This document shows positions 33,401 through 46,000 of a DNA stretch of 64,000 nucleotides, piece after piece. How positions within the stretch are numbered: position 1 is the stretch's first letter; the number at the start of each line of letters is the position of its first letter. Under the pieces are notes generated by a model. That model had not been told where the DNA came from, ran no database searches, and saw only the letters and a list, made by a program, of their open reading frames with translations. The DNA lies in contig NC_086381.1 in NCBI RefSeq assembly GCF_036588685.1, positions 68,827,436 to 68,891,435 of the forward strand, written 5' to 3'. A program made the translations under genes and the position numbers. This stretch comes from Mytilus trossulus. Lineage: Eukaryota; Mollusca; Bivalvia; Mytilida; Mytilidae.

Positions 33401-34752
33401 TATGCAGAAGATCTGAATACTTTAGAACTGTTTGTGATAGATTCATTTATTGTGCAACACGGAGACAGTTCTATCTTAACACATATTAGTAACTACACCT
33501 CTATATTTGCTGACTGAGGGGGATTCATAAGAAGCCCAGGAAGTCTATCAAACGTTTTGAGAACTTACTAAAGATCTGCACGTTTTGAAATGTCAAACTT
33601 CTTAATGTTATATAAACAGTACTTTAGATTTAGATAGACTTCATACAACCACCCTATCTTTTAACCGGTATATAAACAGTTTGACGTGTTTATCCTCCTG
33701 GGAGCTATGTATAGTCATAAATTATATAAACACTGGGACTAAAATGGAGTTGCCAGGCGTCACTGAAACTTCAATAGGCACCCTTTTTGCATATTCATCA
33801 AAGCTAAAAAAAACACCAAACTTATTAAACAGCTGTGGTACCAATTTTCATATGCAAACATATATTCAGTATTATAGTTTCTATTTCAAATTATGTCTGT
33901 TTTTGAACGATATGGACAGTAAGCTTCGCAAAGTTTAACATTCAGCGGTGAAAATTGTTACATGTAGAATGTGAACAATTAAATTTCTTCGAATGGTGTC
34001 AATACCGGAAAGTTCATCTGATGTACTTTTGAGTTTTTGTTCTCATTTTTTCCCGAATTAACGTTAACTTTGTGCTCTTTGCCTTCGGTGCTTGTCGTAT
34101 ATTACTAATCTGCTTTTCAAAAGGGCATATATTTGAAAAGTCCAAACTTAAACTGGTTCTGATTTTTTAACTGCATTCCGAAGGGTCAGAACATTGATAC
34201 CAAGTATGCATGGCTATGCATGTTGACATGCTATGCATGGCAGCAGTTTCGATCATGCAGGAGTCGTCTTGCATCCTCAATTTAACAGAAGAATTCATGC
34301 CTTTGAATTTTCAATTTGAAAGAACATATTAAACATTTTTTCACAAAGCTTATTGCTGTCATTTTATTGTCTCCCTTAAACAAACAATATAATTCATACA
34401 TCTTTTGGACGAGAACTGTTGTGTTTCGTTTGATGGGTATAAATCATAAGTTGCCAGAACATTCTGTGTTTTAAATGATTAAAAGTTTATATCAACTAGA
34501 GTTCAACATTTTTTTGAATACATATGTATTTGTATTTCGTATTGTTGTTTAGGTTATAGCTTCACTTTCAACGTTGTTTTTCGTTTTTTGTTTTGTGAAG
34601 AAGTTATTTTATATTTTCATTTTATCCTTCTCAATATAATTACTTTTGACATTTACTTGTTAGTTTAGATTATTATAGATACTTACCCAAAAGAATACGT
34701 TAAAGAAGATGACCGACCTCTTCACACACTTATAACTACAACACCCTGTCAT
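27349..34752 (-). CDS. Tetraspanin B (7 coding exons, 252 aa)
   Basis: CDS = complement(join(27349..27408, 28447..28530, 29023..29205, 30142..30240, 31421..31495, 32672..32863, 34687..34752)). Seven GT-AG exons, all in phase 0, give a complete four-pass membrane protein. The N-terminus MTGCCSYKCVKRS has juxtamembrane cysteines, usually palmitoylated in this family, and TM1 follows. TM2 ends GCLGAINDNRC. TM3 is FFTFVLIAFGCEVF. The large extracellular loop (about 112-215) has CCG at 147-149, PVSCC at 178-181, C189 and GC at 206-207. TM4 precedes a short CCCFYKAMKDTRR tail. Tetraspanins organise membrane microdomains with integrins and other partners; the specific partner is unknown. It is a tandem paralogue of tetraspanin A, about 2.3 kb downstream of that gene's stop. 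Exon 4's donor has been amplified into a 48-bp minisatellite. Confidence 0.93.
27871..28047. repeat. Inverted pair, 44-bp arms and 89-bp spacer
   Basis: Arms 27871-27914 and 28004-28047 are reverse complements with one mismatch (AAGACAACTCTTTATC core). The arm resembles the GAGACAACTCTCCATCCAAG section of the dispersed repeat at 36315. This looks like two opposed partial copies or a fold-back derivative. It lies in intron 6 of tetraspanin B. Confidence 0.85.
28225..28346 (+). repeat. 61-bp perfect direct duplication
   Basis: Two adjacent identical 61-bp copies begin AGTAAATATTTTTTTTAATA and end ATATATTATTTTC. They lie in intron 6 of tetraspanin B. Confidence 0.95.
28447..28530 (-). CDS. Tetraspanin B exon 6 (end of loop, TM4)
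   Basis: Flanked by TTATTTCAG and CAG|GTTTGT. It encodes GCHTALENWIQSNMLIFGWT and CFAMSSVQ. The GC pair is the conserved final loop cysteine site. Its 84-nt length equals that of tetraspanin A exon 6. Confidence 0.92.
29023..29205 (-). CDS. Tetraspanin B exon 5 (CCG loop exon)
   Basis: It starts after CCATTTCAG with LNCCGLHKYSDWQDYRYYRD and includes TVPVSCCQDTAGTLCN. The donor is AAG|GTATAT. At 61 codons it is longer than the 48-codon counterpart in tetraspanin A, with the extra residues in the variable part of the loop. Confidence 0.92.
29434..30153 (-). repeat. 48-bp minisatellite built from exon 4's splice donor, 15 copies
   Basis: On the minus strand the unit reads CATACAAAG(A/G)GAAGTAAGTAC, then ATACTACACTTAATC and TAAATATACCAC. 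The copy nearest the exon (about 30106-30153) contains the last 12 coding bases of exon 4 and its GTAAGT donor. The 14 others repeat both, nearly all with intact GT. In-frame read-through from the first donor meets TAA after six codons. A 281-codon plus-strand frame (GGIFRLSVVCTYFSLY repeats) exists only because 48 is a multiple of three. Confidence 0.95.
30142..30240 (-). CDS. Tetraspanin B exon 4 (first half of extracellular loop)
   Basis: Acceptor TATATTTTAG|GTTTCG; donor GGGAA|GTAAGT. It encodes 33 residues, VSSSIEMRLEYSMKYQYHYN to VINNIQRE, the helical stalk of the loop before LNCCG. Phase 0 at both ends and its length fit the 35-codon equivalent in tetraspanin A. Because the exon is short and flanked by the minisatellite, automatic annotation could miss it. 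Confidence 0.88.
30540..31060. repeat. Composite repeat with direct and inverted internal copies
   Basis: CCAGGCTGATA...TATCAGCC...CACGTGGTCGG blocks recur at about 30599-30657 and 30858-30914. Between them, CCTTTTCAATATAGGTCTGA..TATCATCCC (30716-30747) is inverted at about 30800-30833. A further pair, ATCGATGTACAA and TTGTACATCGAT, flanks 30943-30990. It lies in intron 3 of tetraspanin B. The type is unassigned, probably a non-autonomous DNA element. Confidence 0.6.
31421..31495 (-). CDS. Tetraspanin B exon 3 (TM3)
   Basis: Acceptor TTGTATTTCAG; donor AAG|GTACGT. It encodes 25 residues, FFTFVLIAFGCEVFSTVKSF and LVYDK. Same length and phase as tetraspanin A exon 3. Confidence 0.93.
32175..32366 (+). 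repeat. Dispersed mussel-type repeat, plus copy
   Basis: It contains TTTCTCGTTTGAATTGTTTT, TTTGCTTATTGTCAAAG and CTCATTGTCAATCATACCAC. It lies in intron 2 of tetraspanin B and is closest to the copy at 51290. Confidence 0.65.
32672..32863 (-). CDS. Tetraspanin B exon 2 (TM1 end to TM2)
   Basis: Acceptor ATTTTTAG; donor TTC|GTAAGT. It encodes 64 residues starting FTGPGMLSLGTWYML and ending GIIGCLGAINDNRCMISF. The GCLGA-x-x-(D/E)NR block is the characteristic tetraspanin signature after TM2. Confidence 0.95.
32864..34686. other. Tetraspanin B intron 1
   Basis: I see no repeat array or coding remnant. A small palindrome at about 34205-34245 (TGCATGGCTATGCATG and its complement) is the only structure noted. 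Confidence 0.4.
34687..34752 (-). CDS. Tetraspanin B exon 1 (N-terminus, TM1)
   Basis: ATG at 34752 gives MTGCCSYKCVKRSVIFFNVF then FW, with donor TGG|GTAAGT. Cys residues followed by a basic stretch before TM1 are typical. An ATG shortly upstream is out of frame and soon stops. The upstream untranslated exon, if any, was not located. Confidence 0.88.
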
Positions 34753-37021
34753 GATGCTATCATATCTCTAACGAATATAAATTGTATTGCAATAAATCTC
34801 AAATTCCTTGAAAACAAATATCACAACATATAAAATTCCAGTGAAAATCACAGTATTTACAGAAGTCCTTTTTATTGCTGTTTGTCGAAGAGATTCATTC
34901 TTTCTGCTTAAAACATTGGCACACTATTCAATATAAGATTAGGAGAGAGAGATAGAAAACGTTCTATTCCAATACTTAGGGGTTCTCAAACCAAAACACT
35001 GATCGAACAATATTGTTAGCAACGAATAGACATTTTACTTTATAAATGCAAAATTTAAGTGCTTCCTTGTACGTAACAAAACTGATTTCTTTTCCGCCGA
35101 AAACACAGAAATTTTTATTCACTTTTGTACAAAGTTGATTCATTTAATGTCCATTTAGAAGTCATTTAAAAGAGATACATCCCTACAACGTCAGATAATT
35201 CGCAGGTAATGACGTTTTGTATAACTTGTCAACACCGAGCACTCAATGAACATCATCCACTTTCTAAATAAAGTGAGTGCTGATAATTGTAAGGCCAGTC
35301 AAAAAAAAAAAAAAAAAAAAAAAAAATGACAATAAAAAATACCATAAAGCTTTCATTTTTTTTTTAGATGTTTGGCAATGGTTTATTATTATATCACATT
35401 AATGGAAGTTTTATATTTATATTGTCTGCAATAATTTACGTTTGTGTAAGCTCTACTGTCAATGAAATTACAATACCATACATTTGCTTTTGTTGTACGG
35501 TCTCGCAACAACGAAACCAGTATTTGTATTGCCTATATGGGTTGGGTCCCTTTAATTTCATTTTTAACAAGGATACCTATCACATGTTTCCTATGGACCC
35601 TCATAGGACATACTGAAAGTGTACTGTTATTTATAACGATTCTTCTAAAATGTGGCGAAGGGAGCTCGAGTGAGTTACCTCCCGATTACGAGACTGTAAG
35701 GTCGCTAAAACAAAAATAGATATTCGTAAAATTTTGAACCCGCCAGAATACATTCACTTGCTGTGGCCTATTAAAGTTCTTACACGTTATCTTATAAAAT
35801 GTTGTTAATGAATTGTTTACACGGATAAGGTGAGGACAGATTAAAATTATCCGAACCAGATTAAGTATTAGGCACTTGTATAGATATAAATTATTCTGCT
35901 GTTAGATGGACACTATTGTAAAAGAGTTACAATAGTGTTAGTGTACATGACCTATCTTACAAACTTCTGCATAGACATACACTTAGAGACTTTAATTAAG
36001 ATCGGTACATATATGAACCAAATAACTTAAGCTGTATAGAGCAATCTGATTTATAACATAAAAAGAAAGGAGTACATGTAAGGCGGGTATCTCCTGTAAA
36101 ACTAGATATTATCTTAACACCAAAGGCACATCGTTTCATCTCCATCTTGCTCTGGCCTAAGTTGATGTAAAACTCGACATCTATTTTCACAATTAAATTA
36201 TATTTTTGGTATATAGGCGTACATTGAAACGAACCATGCACACCAATTGGTCGACTTTTCCATAACTTTTTGTTCACAGTAAAGAGAAATAAGAAAAGTT
36301 GGTATGTGTGCTAATGAGACAACTCTCCATCCAAGTCACAATGTGTAAAAAGTCAACAATTATATGGCAAAGTATGGTCTTCATAACGCCGGTATCCTTT
36401 AAGTTGGCTTACAACGAACAGCAAGCTATATATAAAGGGCCCAAAATGACAAGTGTAAAACAATTCCAACAGGAATACGGGGGGCTACTCTATAAGAAAA
36501 ACTTGAAACGAGAAACACATCAACAAACGACAACCACTGAACAACAGCCTTTAAAGTTACAAATTCTCAGACCAAAACCTTACAATTCATTTATTTCCCT
36601 GGATAACAATTGAAATATTTAACACTGTACATATGGAATTAAAAACCCACCAATCTAACCAACGTGTTTAACCTCGCCACATTCTATAGTGTACCTAGCC
36701 CGAGTCAGGAGCCTGTAATTCTTTGGTTTTCGTTGGTTCATGTCTGTCGTATTTGTTTCTCATTGTTGAAGGTACTTTTAATCATTTTCATCCACTTCTT
36801 TTGAACTTAGTTGTCTCATTGGCAATCATACCACATTTCCTTATTTTGAAAATGTACGCAGTTGTGCAAGTTATTAAAAATCTAAAAGAATAATACCGAC
36901 TACAACGCATATTATTCAAATAAAATATATAGACAATAAATTTTAATGTCATAACAAGTAAATCAATACAAACATAATATGAAAAATATGTTAATTATAA
37001 TAGAAATATCTTTAAAATTAT
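34753..37021. other. Interval between the two tetraspanin genes
   Basis: It should include the tetraspanin B promoter/5' UTR and the tetraspanin A 3' UTR, neither of which I can delimit. A 26-base A run lies at 35301-35326. Dispersed-repeat copies lie in opposite orientations at 36296-36560 (minus) and 36680-36836 (plus). Frames at 35368-35719 have no recognisable domain. Confidence 0.45.
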
Positions 37022-37084
37022 CTAAACATAGTTGTCGTCGCCAGCCTGTTTTATCAGACACAGAGAAAACACCATTCCTAGTAT
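37022..37084 (-). CDS. Tetraspanin A exon 7 (C-terminus)
   Basis: After TTTCTTTCAG it reads ILGMVFSLCLIKQAGDDNYV then TAG. It completes TM4 and gives an acidic tail ending in YV, compared with tetraspanin B's basic tail. Confidence 0.9.
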   Translation of the reverse strand: MLGMVFSLCLIKQAGDDNYV

Positions 37085-40000
37085 CTGAAAGAAAAAAATT
37101 GTTGATTTAATCATCATGTATAAGTAACACTGAGGAAAAACAGATGACTCTTTTAAATGGTAAAAATACAGGATATTAGCTACGTTATTGCCCATTACAA
37201 ACTTAAAGACAAATTTAAAGTGTTAGTATATCGTTGTTTCATAAAAAAAGGAATGGCCAAGGTAGAAACAAGTATCTTGTCTTAGGGAGGGATAAATCCT
37301 TCTTTTAAAAAGATCACTCTGATTCAAACAAATAATTCTCTGAAACTGACATAATTAAGATGCTAGATTTCTTGATTGACAACATATTTGTTACGTTTGA
37401 TGGACGTGTTTTTCAACAAACTGTCAGCATTCCCGTAGGAACCGATTGTGCTCCTCTTCTTGCCGACTTCCTTTATTCTTATGGAGCGGACTTCATACGA
37501 AAACTTTTTAGGAAGAAAGAAAAGAAGTTAGCAATATGTTTTAACTTCGTTTTTCGATGTTCTTTAAATTTTCCAAAATTTGATGACTTTGTTGAAGCAC
37601 CTGAGATCATCCCTTGTTGTAGGTTGCGTTCGTGTTGCTTAGTCTTTAGTTTTTTATGTTGTGTATCGTGTACTTTTATTTGTCTGTTCGCCCATTTAGT
37701 GTTCATGAGTTTGCTTTGATATACTGACGTCTACGCTAAAAGTGCAGAATTTCCTGGCTCTCCCGTTTAACACAATGAATATCTTTTATTAAGTTTGCGA
37801 ATTTTTGAAACAGTGACACATCAATAGCACTGATTCCTTTCCAAATGATATGCAGGTAGATGGAAATGATTTCATACAAACGGATCGGTTCCGCTCTCGG
37901 ATTGGAACATCGTCCTGTCTTCTTTTTAATCACTTAAACATCGTGCAAAATAAGACTGGAATTCACATTTTTTTCAGACGGACAATTTCCCCCAACCTTT
38001 TAAATACTCAAAGTTTGAATCACGCTTACATTTCTTCTGTATACTCAAAGTTTGAATCACGCTTACATTTCTTCTGTATACTCAAAGTTTGAATCACGCT
38101 TACATTTCGTCTGAATGGTATTCCACATACAAAGACAATTGTAAAATATGCAACTTTTTTCAATTTACTTGACTGATAAAATTAAAATTTGGTAAAATAT
38201 CACGTTGACATTTGTTTTCTAAAAAAATAAATAACCCAATGATATGCTGGCCAATACCATATTTAAAGAACTTACCTGAAATAAGGCAACGGCTATTGCT
38301 ACACAAAGTAAATAAATAAGGTTACCAGTCATCCAGTTTGACAGTGCGTCTACACAACCCTACAAACAGAAACTAAAATTGTTACATAGAGACTTAGAAA
38401 TTATTTTTTGAATGGTCAACGAATTTGAAAAAAAAACCTTAATTAGCACGATCTTGTGACCATTGCAAAAAATAATGAGAAAGATAATTCGTAACCAACT
38501 TATATTTAAAAGAATATGTAACAAATTTGAAGCATTATGTGCTTCAGTCACAGTACTTAGATTCACACATACATATTCAAATTAAAAGATGTTATGCAAT
38601 GCCAGGAGAAAGCAACCTAAAAAGGAAAGTTCACAAAAATATACAACTAGAAGTCTCCATATGGACATACTTCATCATAGATGTTAGTACTGTTGTACGC
38701 AGTGTTACAGGAAGGCTGGTTCTGGTTTCTGCAACATGATACGGGAACAGTGGCACTCGTGAAAGCTGTGGCATTATCCCAGTCTTTAGGTTCCTCAAAG
38801 CCACAACATTTGAACTGAAAAAGACCAAAATCAAAAGTTACCAAACAACAAGTTTTTATACTTGTCAAATCCCGTTTCATAATACAGATAATCAATTGAT
38901 ATGATAAGCAAGTTCGAACGGATGAAAGTCTGGAAATTATTAACACTTGATAAATGTTGTATGTTGAATATTCAGATATATTCGAGGTTGAACAATGAGT
39001 AGATTTTTTACACCCTCGCAATTTTCTTACACTTTCGAACCCTATAAGAGTTGAAGTAAGCCAATAGTTCAAAGTTTGGTACCCTTCCTTCACGGGGCAT
39101 CTGGTTTGGCGCCGCCATTTAGAATAGACGTGACCTAGAGTGCATTTCTTTCTAACAAAAACAATACAAACGGTTTAGCGAGCACACTTTGAGATCATGT
39201 GTTTCTTACATACTTTTGCAAAGTTTGCATAAACTTTGACAAACTATACATTCGCTGAAATGCTTTGACAGTTTGCCGTTCGTAGTTTGTTTGTACAAAC
39301 TCTGCATTTCTTTCTAACTTTAACATTGAATCAATCATCTAAACATATTTTTTGCACTAAAGATATTGATTCCGACGAAAGAAAAATAGGTATAATCCCG
39401 ATTGTCATATCTCACAATAATGTCACAAATCACTCAAAGGAAATTTCGGAATTGTCCTACTTTCTTTTATTGCTGCTTTTTTCTTTAAAACGTTTTTATC
39501 ATCACGTGCACTTTTCATACATTCATCTGAGAAGATTAACTGACAATTATATTATATAGGGATAGATGTCCTGTATGTCTGACGATTAACTGACAATTAT
39601 ATTATATAGGGATAGATGAGCGATGCCCTGTATGTCTGACGATTAACTGACAATTATATTATATAGGGATAGATGAGCGATGTCCTATATGTCTGACTAT
39701 TAACTGACAATTATATTATATAGGGATAGATGAGCGATGTCCTATATGTCTGACGATTAACTGACAATTATATTATATAGGGATAGATGAGCGATGTCCT
39801 ATATGTCTGACGATTAACTGACATTTATATTATATAGGGATAGATGAGCGATGTCCTATATGTCTGACGATTAACTGACAATTATATTATATAGGGATAG
39901 ATGAGCGATGTCCTATATGTCTGACGATTAACTGACAATTATATTATATAGGGATAGATGAGCGATGTCCAATATGTCTGACGATTAACTGACAATTATA

Positions 40001-43000
40001 TTATATAGGGATAGACGAGCAATGTCCTATATGTCTGACGATTAACTGACAATTATATTATATAGGGATAGATGAGCGATGTCCTATATGTCTGACGATT
40101 AACTGACAATTATATTATATAGGGATAGATGAGCGATGTCCTGTATGTCTGACGATTAACTGACTATTAAATTATATAGGGATAGATGAGCGATGTCCTG
40201 TATGTCTGACGATTAACTGACAATAATATTATATAAGTGTGTTGGTGATGGTAGTGCATCACAGGGTAATGTTATGCGTCTAGTGTATGGGACTGTCCTT
40301 TGGATGTCTTATGCCGCTGGCTAGCAATATTTTTTGCGAAAAGAAAGCCGAGTGAGTAAGTCTTTCCTGCCAGTACATAGCCTCTACATTATCAAGACTT
40401 CAGCAGTAGCCTCCCCGCGGTAGCACACGGTAACTGATTGCAATAAATCAGGCGAATCTGTTGGGGATCTCGGAGCAGCAAGGGCCCCAGAAATGCAGTG
40501 TGTAGGCCCACTGGTATGTGGACACGCCCTAGCACTCATTAACCTTGCCCCAACTATGGGTAAAATAGTCGGCCAGGAGAGGGTCGCAGCCTGGTTAAGG
40601 CAACTTTCCTAAGAGAAGAAAACTCTAACATCAAAATCAACGGGTAGATCAGACTCGTAAGCCAAGGAAGGCATCTATCTTTTGGAAGGAAAACCATAAA
40701 CAAATAACCCTGGTCCACCAGGTTGGAGGTTGAGCTAGGGGGTAATCTCCCCTACTCATAAAACAGCATCTGATTACGGAAACAAGGAGTAGAAAATTTT
40801 TTAACTCTTCTCGTAACATCAGAATACCAGCAGAATTCTGCGCATATGAATGGGACTAGTGAAAGCCAGCAGGAAGCTAGTCACATGAAAAGTATCCTGA
40901 ATGCGAGAACCAAACCTAAATTGAGTTTTTGGAATGTCCGTACCATGTATGAGGCAGGAAAACAAGCCCAAGTGTTAAGAGAAATGAAGGAAAACAAGCT
41001 GCACATATTAGGTATAAGTGAATGTAGATGGACAGGGTTTGGCAAAAACTTGACAAATACAGGAGACACGATCATATATTCTGGTAGAAACGATGACAAA
41101 CACCAGGGGGGAGTTGCCATCATTCTCAACAAATCATCTTCTAAATCACTCATTGAGTATAATCCAGTCAGTGAAAGAATAATAACAGCAAGACTAAATA
41201 CAAAACCTATAAAGACATCAATCATCCAAGTCTATTCTCCAACAAATGAAGCTGATAAAGAAATTAAAATAGAATTTTATGAAATGCTTCAAGCTGAGAT
41301 AGAGAAAATCCCGAAAAAAGACCTAACAATCATCATGGGAGATTTTAATGCTAAAGTAGGACAAGATAACAGTGGTTTTGAGAGAATAATGGGAAAACAT
41401 GGCTGTGGGATCATGAACGAAAATGGAGAACATCTAGTAGACTTCTGTGGACTGAACAATCTTGTAATAGGTGGAACATTGTTCCGACACAAGGATGTCC
41501 ATAAGCTGACCTGGGTATCACCTGGAGGCAGAGATAAAAACCAGATCGACCACATAGCAATTAATGGCAAATGGAGGAGATCCTTACAGGATGTGAGAGT
41601 AAGGCGAGGCGCTGATGTTGGAAGTGACCATCATCTTGTCACAGCAAACATCAAACTCAAACTAATGAGAGCATCAGAACCTTGCAGGGTACAGAGATTC
41701 GACACAGGGAAACTCAGACACATGAAAACCAACCATGACTTCAAATTAGAACTGAAGAATCGCTTTCAACTCTTAGAACAACTAAAAAGTAACAACACTG
41801 AAGAAATTGAAACAGTAGATGAACAATGGCAAGAAGTGGAAGATCTGTTTAAAAAGACCAGTGAAAAAATATTGGGTTTCAAACGCCAAAAGCACAAAGA
41901 ATGGATCAAACAAGAGACTTGGTCGCTGATTGACAACAGGAAAGAGCTAAAGAAAAAGATCTGCAACACTCACTCTGATAGACTAAAAGACAGACTAAGG
42001 GACCAATACTCTAACTGTAACAAGGACGTTAAGAAAGCCACCAGAAAAGATAAGAAAGATTTCATCGAGGGATTGGCTCTAGAGGCTGAAAAAGCTGCGT
42101 CTGAGCAAAGAATGGGCGATCTTTACCAAATTACGAAGAAACTTTGTGGTCAAAAAAGAAACACCAACATGCCAGTAAAAGACAAACAGGGTAATCTAAT
42201 AACATCTGAAAGAGAACAAGAGAATAGATGGAATGAGCACTTCAAAGAAGTATTAAATAGGCCAGAACCAGAAACAACAGCAAACATACCCATAGCAGAG
42301 CACGACCTTGAAGTAAATATAGAAATTCCATCAAGATCGGAAATTATCAAAGCAGTAAAGAGTCTTAAAAACAATAAAGCTCCAGGAAACGATAAACTAT
42401 CAGCAGAACTATTTAAATCAGATCCAACCTTAACAGCAAATATTCTTCATACACCATTCAAAAAGATTTGGCAAAATATCAAGATACCAAAAAACTGGTC
42501 AGAAGGTAACATCATAAGACTGGCTAAGAAAGGTGATCTCACAAACTGCAACAACTGGAGAGAAATCACCTTATTACCAATCCCAAGCAAAATTTTCACC
42601 AAATCTTAATAGACAGAATTAAAACAGCAATTGATAACAAACTCAGAAAAGAACAGGCAGGCTTTAGAAAAGGAAGGAGTTGTTGTGACCACATATTTGT
42701 GCTACGAAACATCATTGAACAGTGCACAGAATGGCAGAGACAATTAATAATCAACTTTATAGACTTTGAAAAAGCCTTTGACAGCATACACAGAGAAAGC
42801 TTATGGAAGATTCTACGATGCTATGGAATACCAGCAAAAATAGTACAACTTATCAAAATGTTCTATACAGAATTCAGATGCACTGTGGGAACTTCATCAG
42901 ACATCAGCTTTCTAGTAAAATCTGGAGTTAGACAAGGCTGTGTTATGTCTTCCCTTCTATTCATTATAGTTGTCGATTGGGTAATGAATTCCACCATCAG

Positions 43001-46000
43001 TAACAGCAACAACACAGGCATTAGGTGGACTCTTTTTAACTACCTAGAAGATCTGGACTATGCAGATGATCTGGCCTTATTGTCGCATCTAGAAACACAC
43101 ATGCAAGACAAAACCACTAAGTTACAAAAGAATGCAAGTTTGATTGGATTAAACATCAAATCAAGAAATCAGAAGTCATGCCTCTTAATACCACAGAGCC
43201 TCCTTTAATAGATTTAAATGGAACACCCCTAGAATGCACTTCATCTTTCACCTTCTTGGGCAGCATAGTAACATCTGAAGGAGGAGCAGACAAAGACATC
43301 AGAGCCAGAATAGGAAAAGCAAGAACTGCATTTTTAAAACTAAGACACATCTGGAAGACAAGCAACATCAGTAAGAACACCAAAATAAGATTATATAACA
43401 GTTGTGTACTAGCAGTGCTGCTATATGGGGCGGAATGCTGGAGAATGACAGAAAAAGACATCAACAAGCTCTCCAGTTTTCACAATGGTTGCCTTAGAAA
43501 GATCTTAAGGATATTCTGGCCGCGTAAGATTACCAACAAAGACCTCCATGAAACAACAGGATCCAACAACATGGAGACTTTATTGAAACAGAAAAGATGG
43601 AGATGGATTGGCCATGTTCTAAGAAGACCAGCAGAGGACTTGACCAGAGTAGCCTTAAGATGGACACCTGAGGGGAAAAGGAAGAAAGGACGCCCCAAAA
43701 CAAATTGGAGAAGAACAGTTGAAGCTGAAATGAAAGAACATGGAATCAGCTGGGGTGTAATAGAAAAGAAAGCACAGAACAGAGATGAGTGGAAAGAACT
43801 AGTCCTTGCCCTATGTGCCCCCGGGCATAATAAGGACTAGGTAGGTAGGTAGGTATATTATATAAGGATAGATGAGCGATGCCCTGTATGTCTGACGATT
43901 AACTGACAATTATATTATATAGGGATGGATGAGCGATGTCCTGTATGTCTCAAACATCTTCTACAGGAGCTATTTTCTCGCGTTTTAAGCATTACAAACA
44001 ATAAGTGCATGCATGTTTGACAGTTCAAATAGGAACATTATACACTGATTAAACGATGCATTTGTTTCTACTTTTGTAACCTTTCACAAACTGTAAGAAA
44101 CACCATACAACGTTTACAAAATCTTGGTTAGAAAGTGTAATTATACATCAAGCACGCTTATCTTTATCATTGGGTTTTCCGCCGAATTTTAAAATCCATG
44201 TGATCATTATGCATATGATTCATATTTTAATACTAGTAGTCACTCAACAATCACTATTGGTCAGTTGCAAATGCACTGGTATGCCTCTGGCGGAGACAAC
44301 AGGGGAATCCGTCCCATTTTTATCCACCTCGTAACTTAAAGTTTGCATCATGCAAATTTTATGAACCTCATACACAATATCAATTAAGAGTCAAAACAAG
44401 CAGGCCGTGTTCGAATTAAGGCAATGCGTCACTTACCACTCAAAAGTTATGCCCCTTGGAAAATTAAAAAAATTATGGTTTTTGCAGTCTTACTATCATG
44501 AACGTTTGTCCATCTAAATTTCATGAAGTTTATAGATAATGCTAAAAACCACTGCACACAGACGTTCGGATTTGGGTTGTGGGGCATTTACCATTTTGGA
44601 GTTATGCCCCTTTTTAACTTAAATAGCTTGAGCGGGGGTATTCGTGTTCCCAGGCACATTCTTCTTTTATTACCTGGTGCTAATTCACTAATTTTATTTA
44701 AACTGCAAAATCATGTGACCACCACAGATGGTTAAGTAAAACAAAAGAAAATACAACTGTTACCTGTTGCTGAAGTTTATCAACAGACTTGGTTACCAGT
44801 TCATAATGAGGATCTCCATACTTTGTCATCATGGCTGATTCCACGTATGTCGACATAAAAGGTTTTACCTAAAAATGAAAAGGTCGAAGAATTTCAGTCT
44901 ATAATGCTTTTTTCTCTTATAAAACATAAAATATTTAGTGATTCTTGTCGTGCTTGCGACTTCTGTCTCAGAAAGCTTGACAATATAGATAGTGCTCCCG
45001 GCGGCGGCGTTTACAAAATTCTTAAAAGCTTAATATTTTGGAAGTAAGAAGACCTCGATTCTTCATAATTTGTATAAAGATGCCTTTTCTTATAAAGTTT
45101 CCGTCTGTCATATGACCAATGTCCTTGACCTCATTTTTCATGGTTCATTGACTACAAGAAAAAAGTTCAGAATTGTTTAAGTATTATTAATTTCTCTCTT
45201 AGTATGAGTTATAGGATAACTTGACTTCGACCCCGTATTATGGATCAGTGAACAAGGTTAAGTTTTGGTGGTCAAGTCCATATCTCAGATACTATCAACA
45301 AAAGGTGTATTATATTTGGTATATGGAAAGATTGTAAGATGGCATGTGACCTTGACCTCATTTTCATGGTTCAGTGGTTAAGTTCAAAAAATATTTTACG
45401 CTGTACATATCAGTCTGTCTTTTTTATTTGACTGTAACCTATTTTTTTCAGTTCATTGCTCAGTGTTCAGATTTTTCTTTGTCTGTTTGTCTAATAGGAT
45501 AGGTATAAGCAATATATTTACTATATTTGATGTGTGGGATGATTGCATGGTGTATATATAGCTGTCTGGCAATTATCATCTGACCATGACCTCATTTTCA
45601 TGGTTCATTGATCAATACTAAGTTTTTATAGTTACTTTTTTCTCTAAGATATTATATGCAATCGGTCAACTATATTTAAAGCATTTAATGATAGTAAGGC
45701 GTACATGTCTGTCTGGGATGGTTTTTCTGACCTTAATCTCATTTTCATGGTTCATTTACCAATAATAAAGGAGTAAGTTCGATAAGGGCCATATTTGGCC
45801 CCAATTATAAAGTTCATAGTTACAAGACAATAAATGTTTTAAGTTGCTTTAAAGACATGTTAGAAAGTTAAACTGAACGGTTTTTGTCAAAGTTTAATTC
45901 TATCATGTTGATTTTATCTTCCAAAAAAGGTCAAAATAAGGGATTTTGGTGAAATTTGACAAAATCAGCTAGATTTCAACCAAATTAAGGACCAGGAAAC

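Noticed and set aside
35301-35326. 26-A run as a retrogene poly(A) tail
   Set aside because: No coding remnant or target duplication next to it; treated as a simple homopolymer.
40881-43698. Several minus-strand frames of 60-114 codons opposite the retrotransposon
   Set aside because: Antisense shadows of the endonuclease-RT frame.
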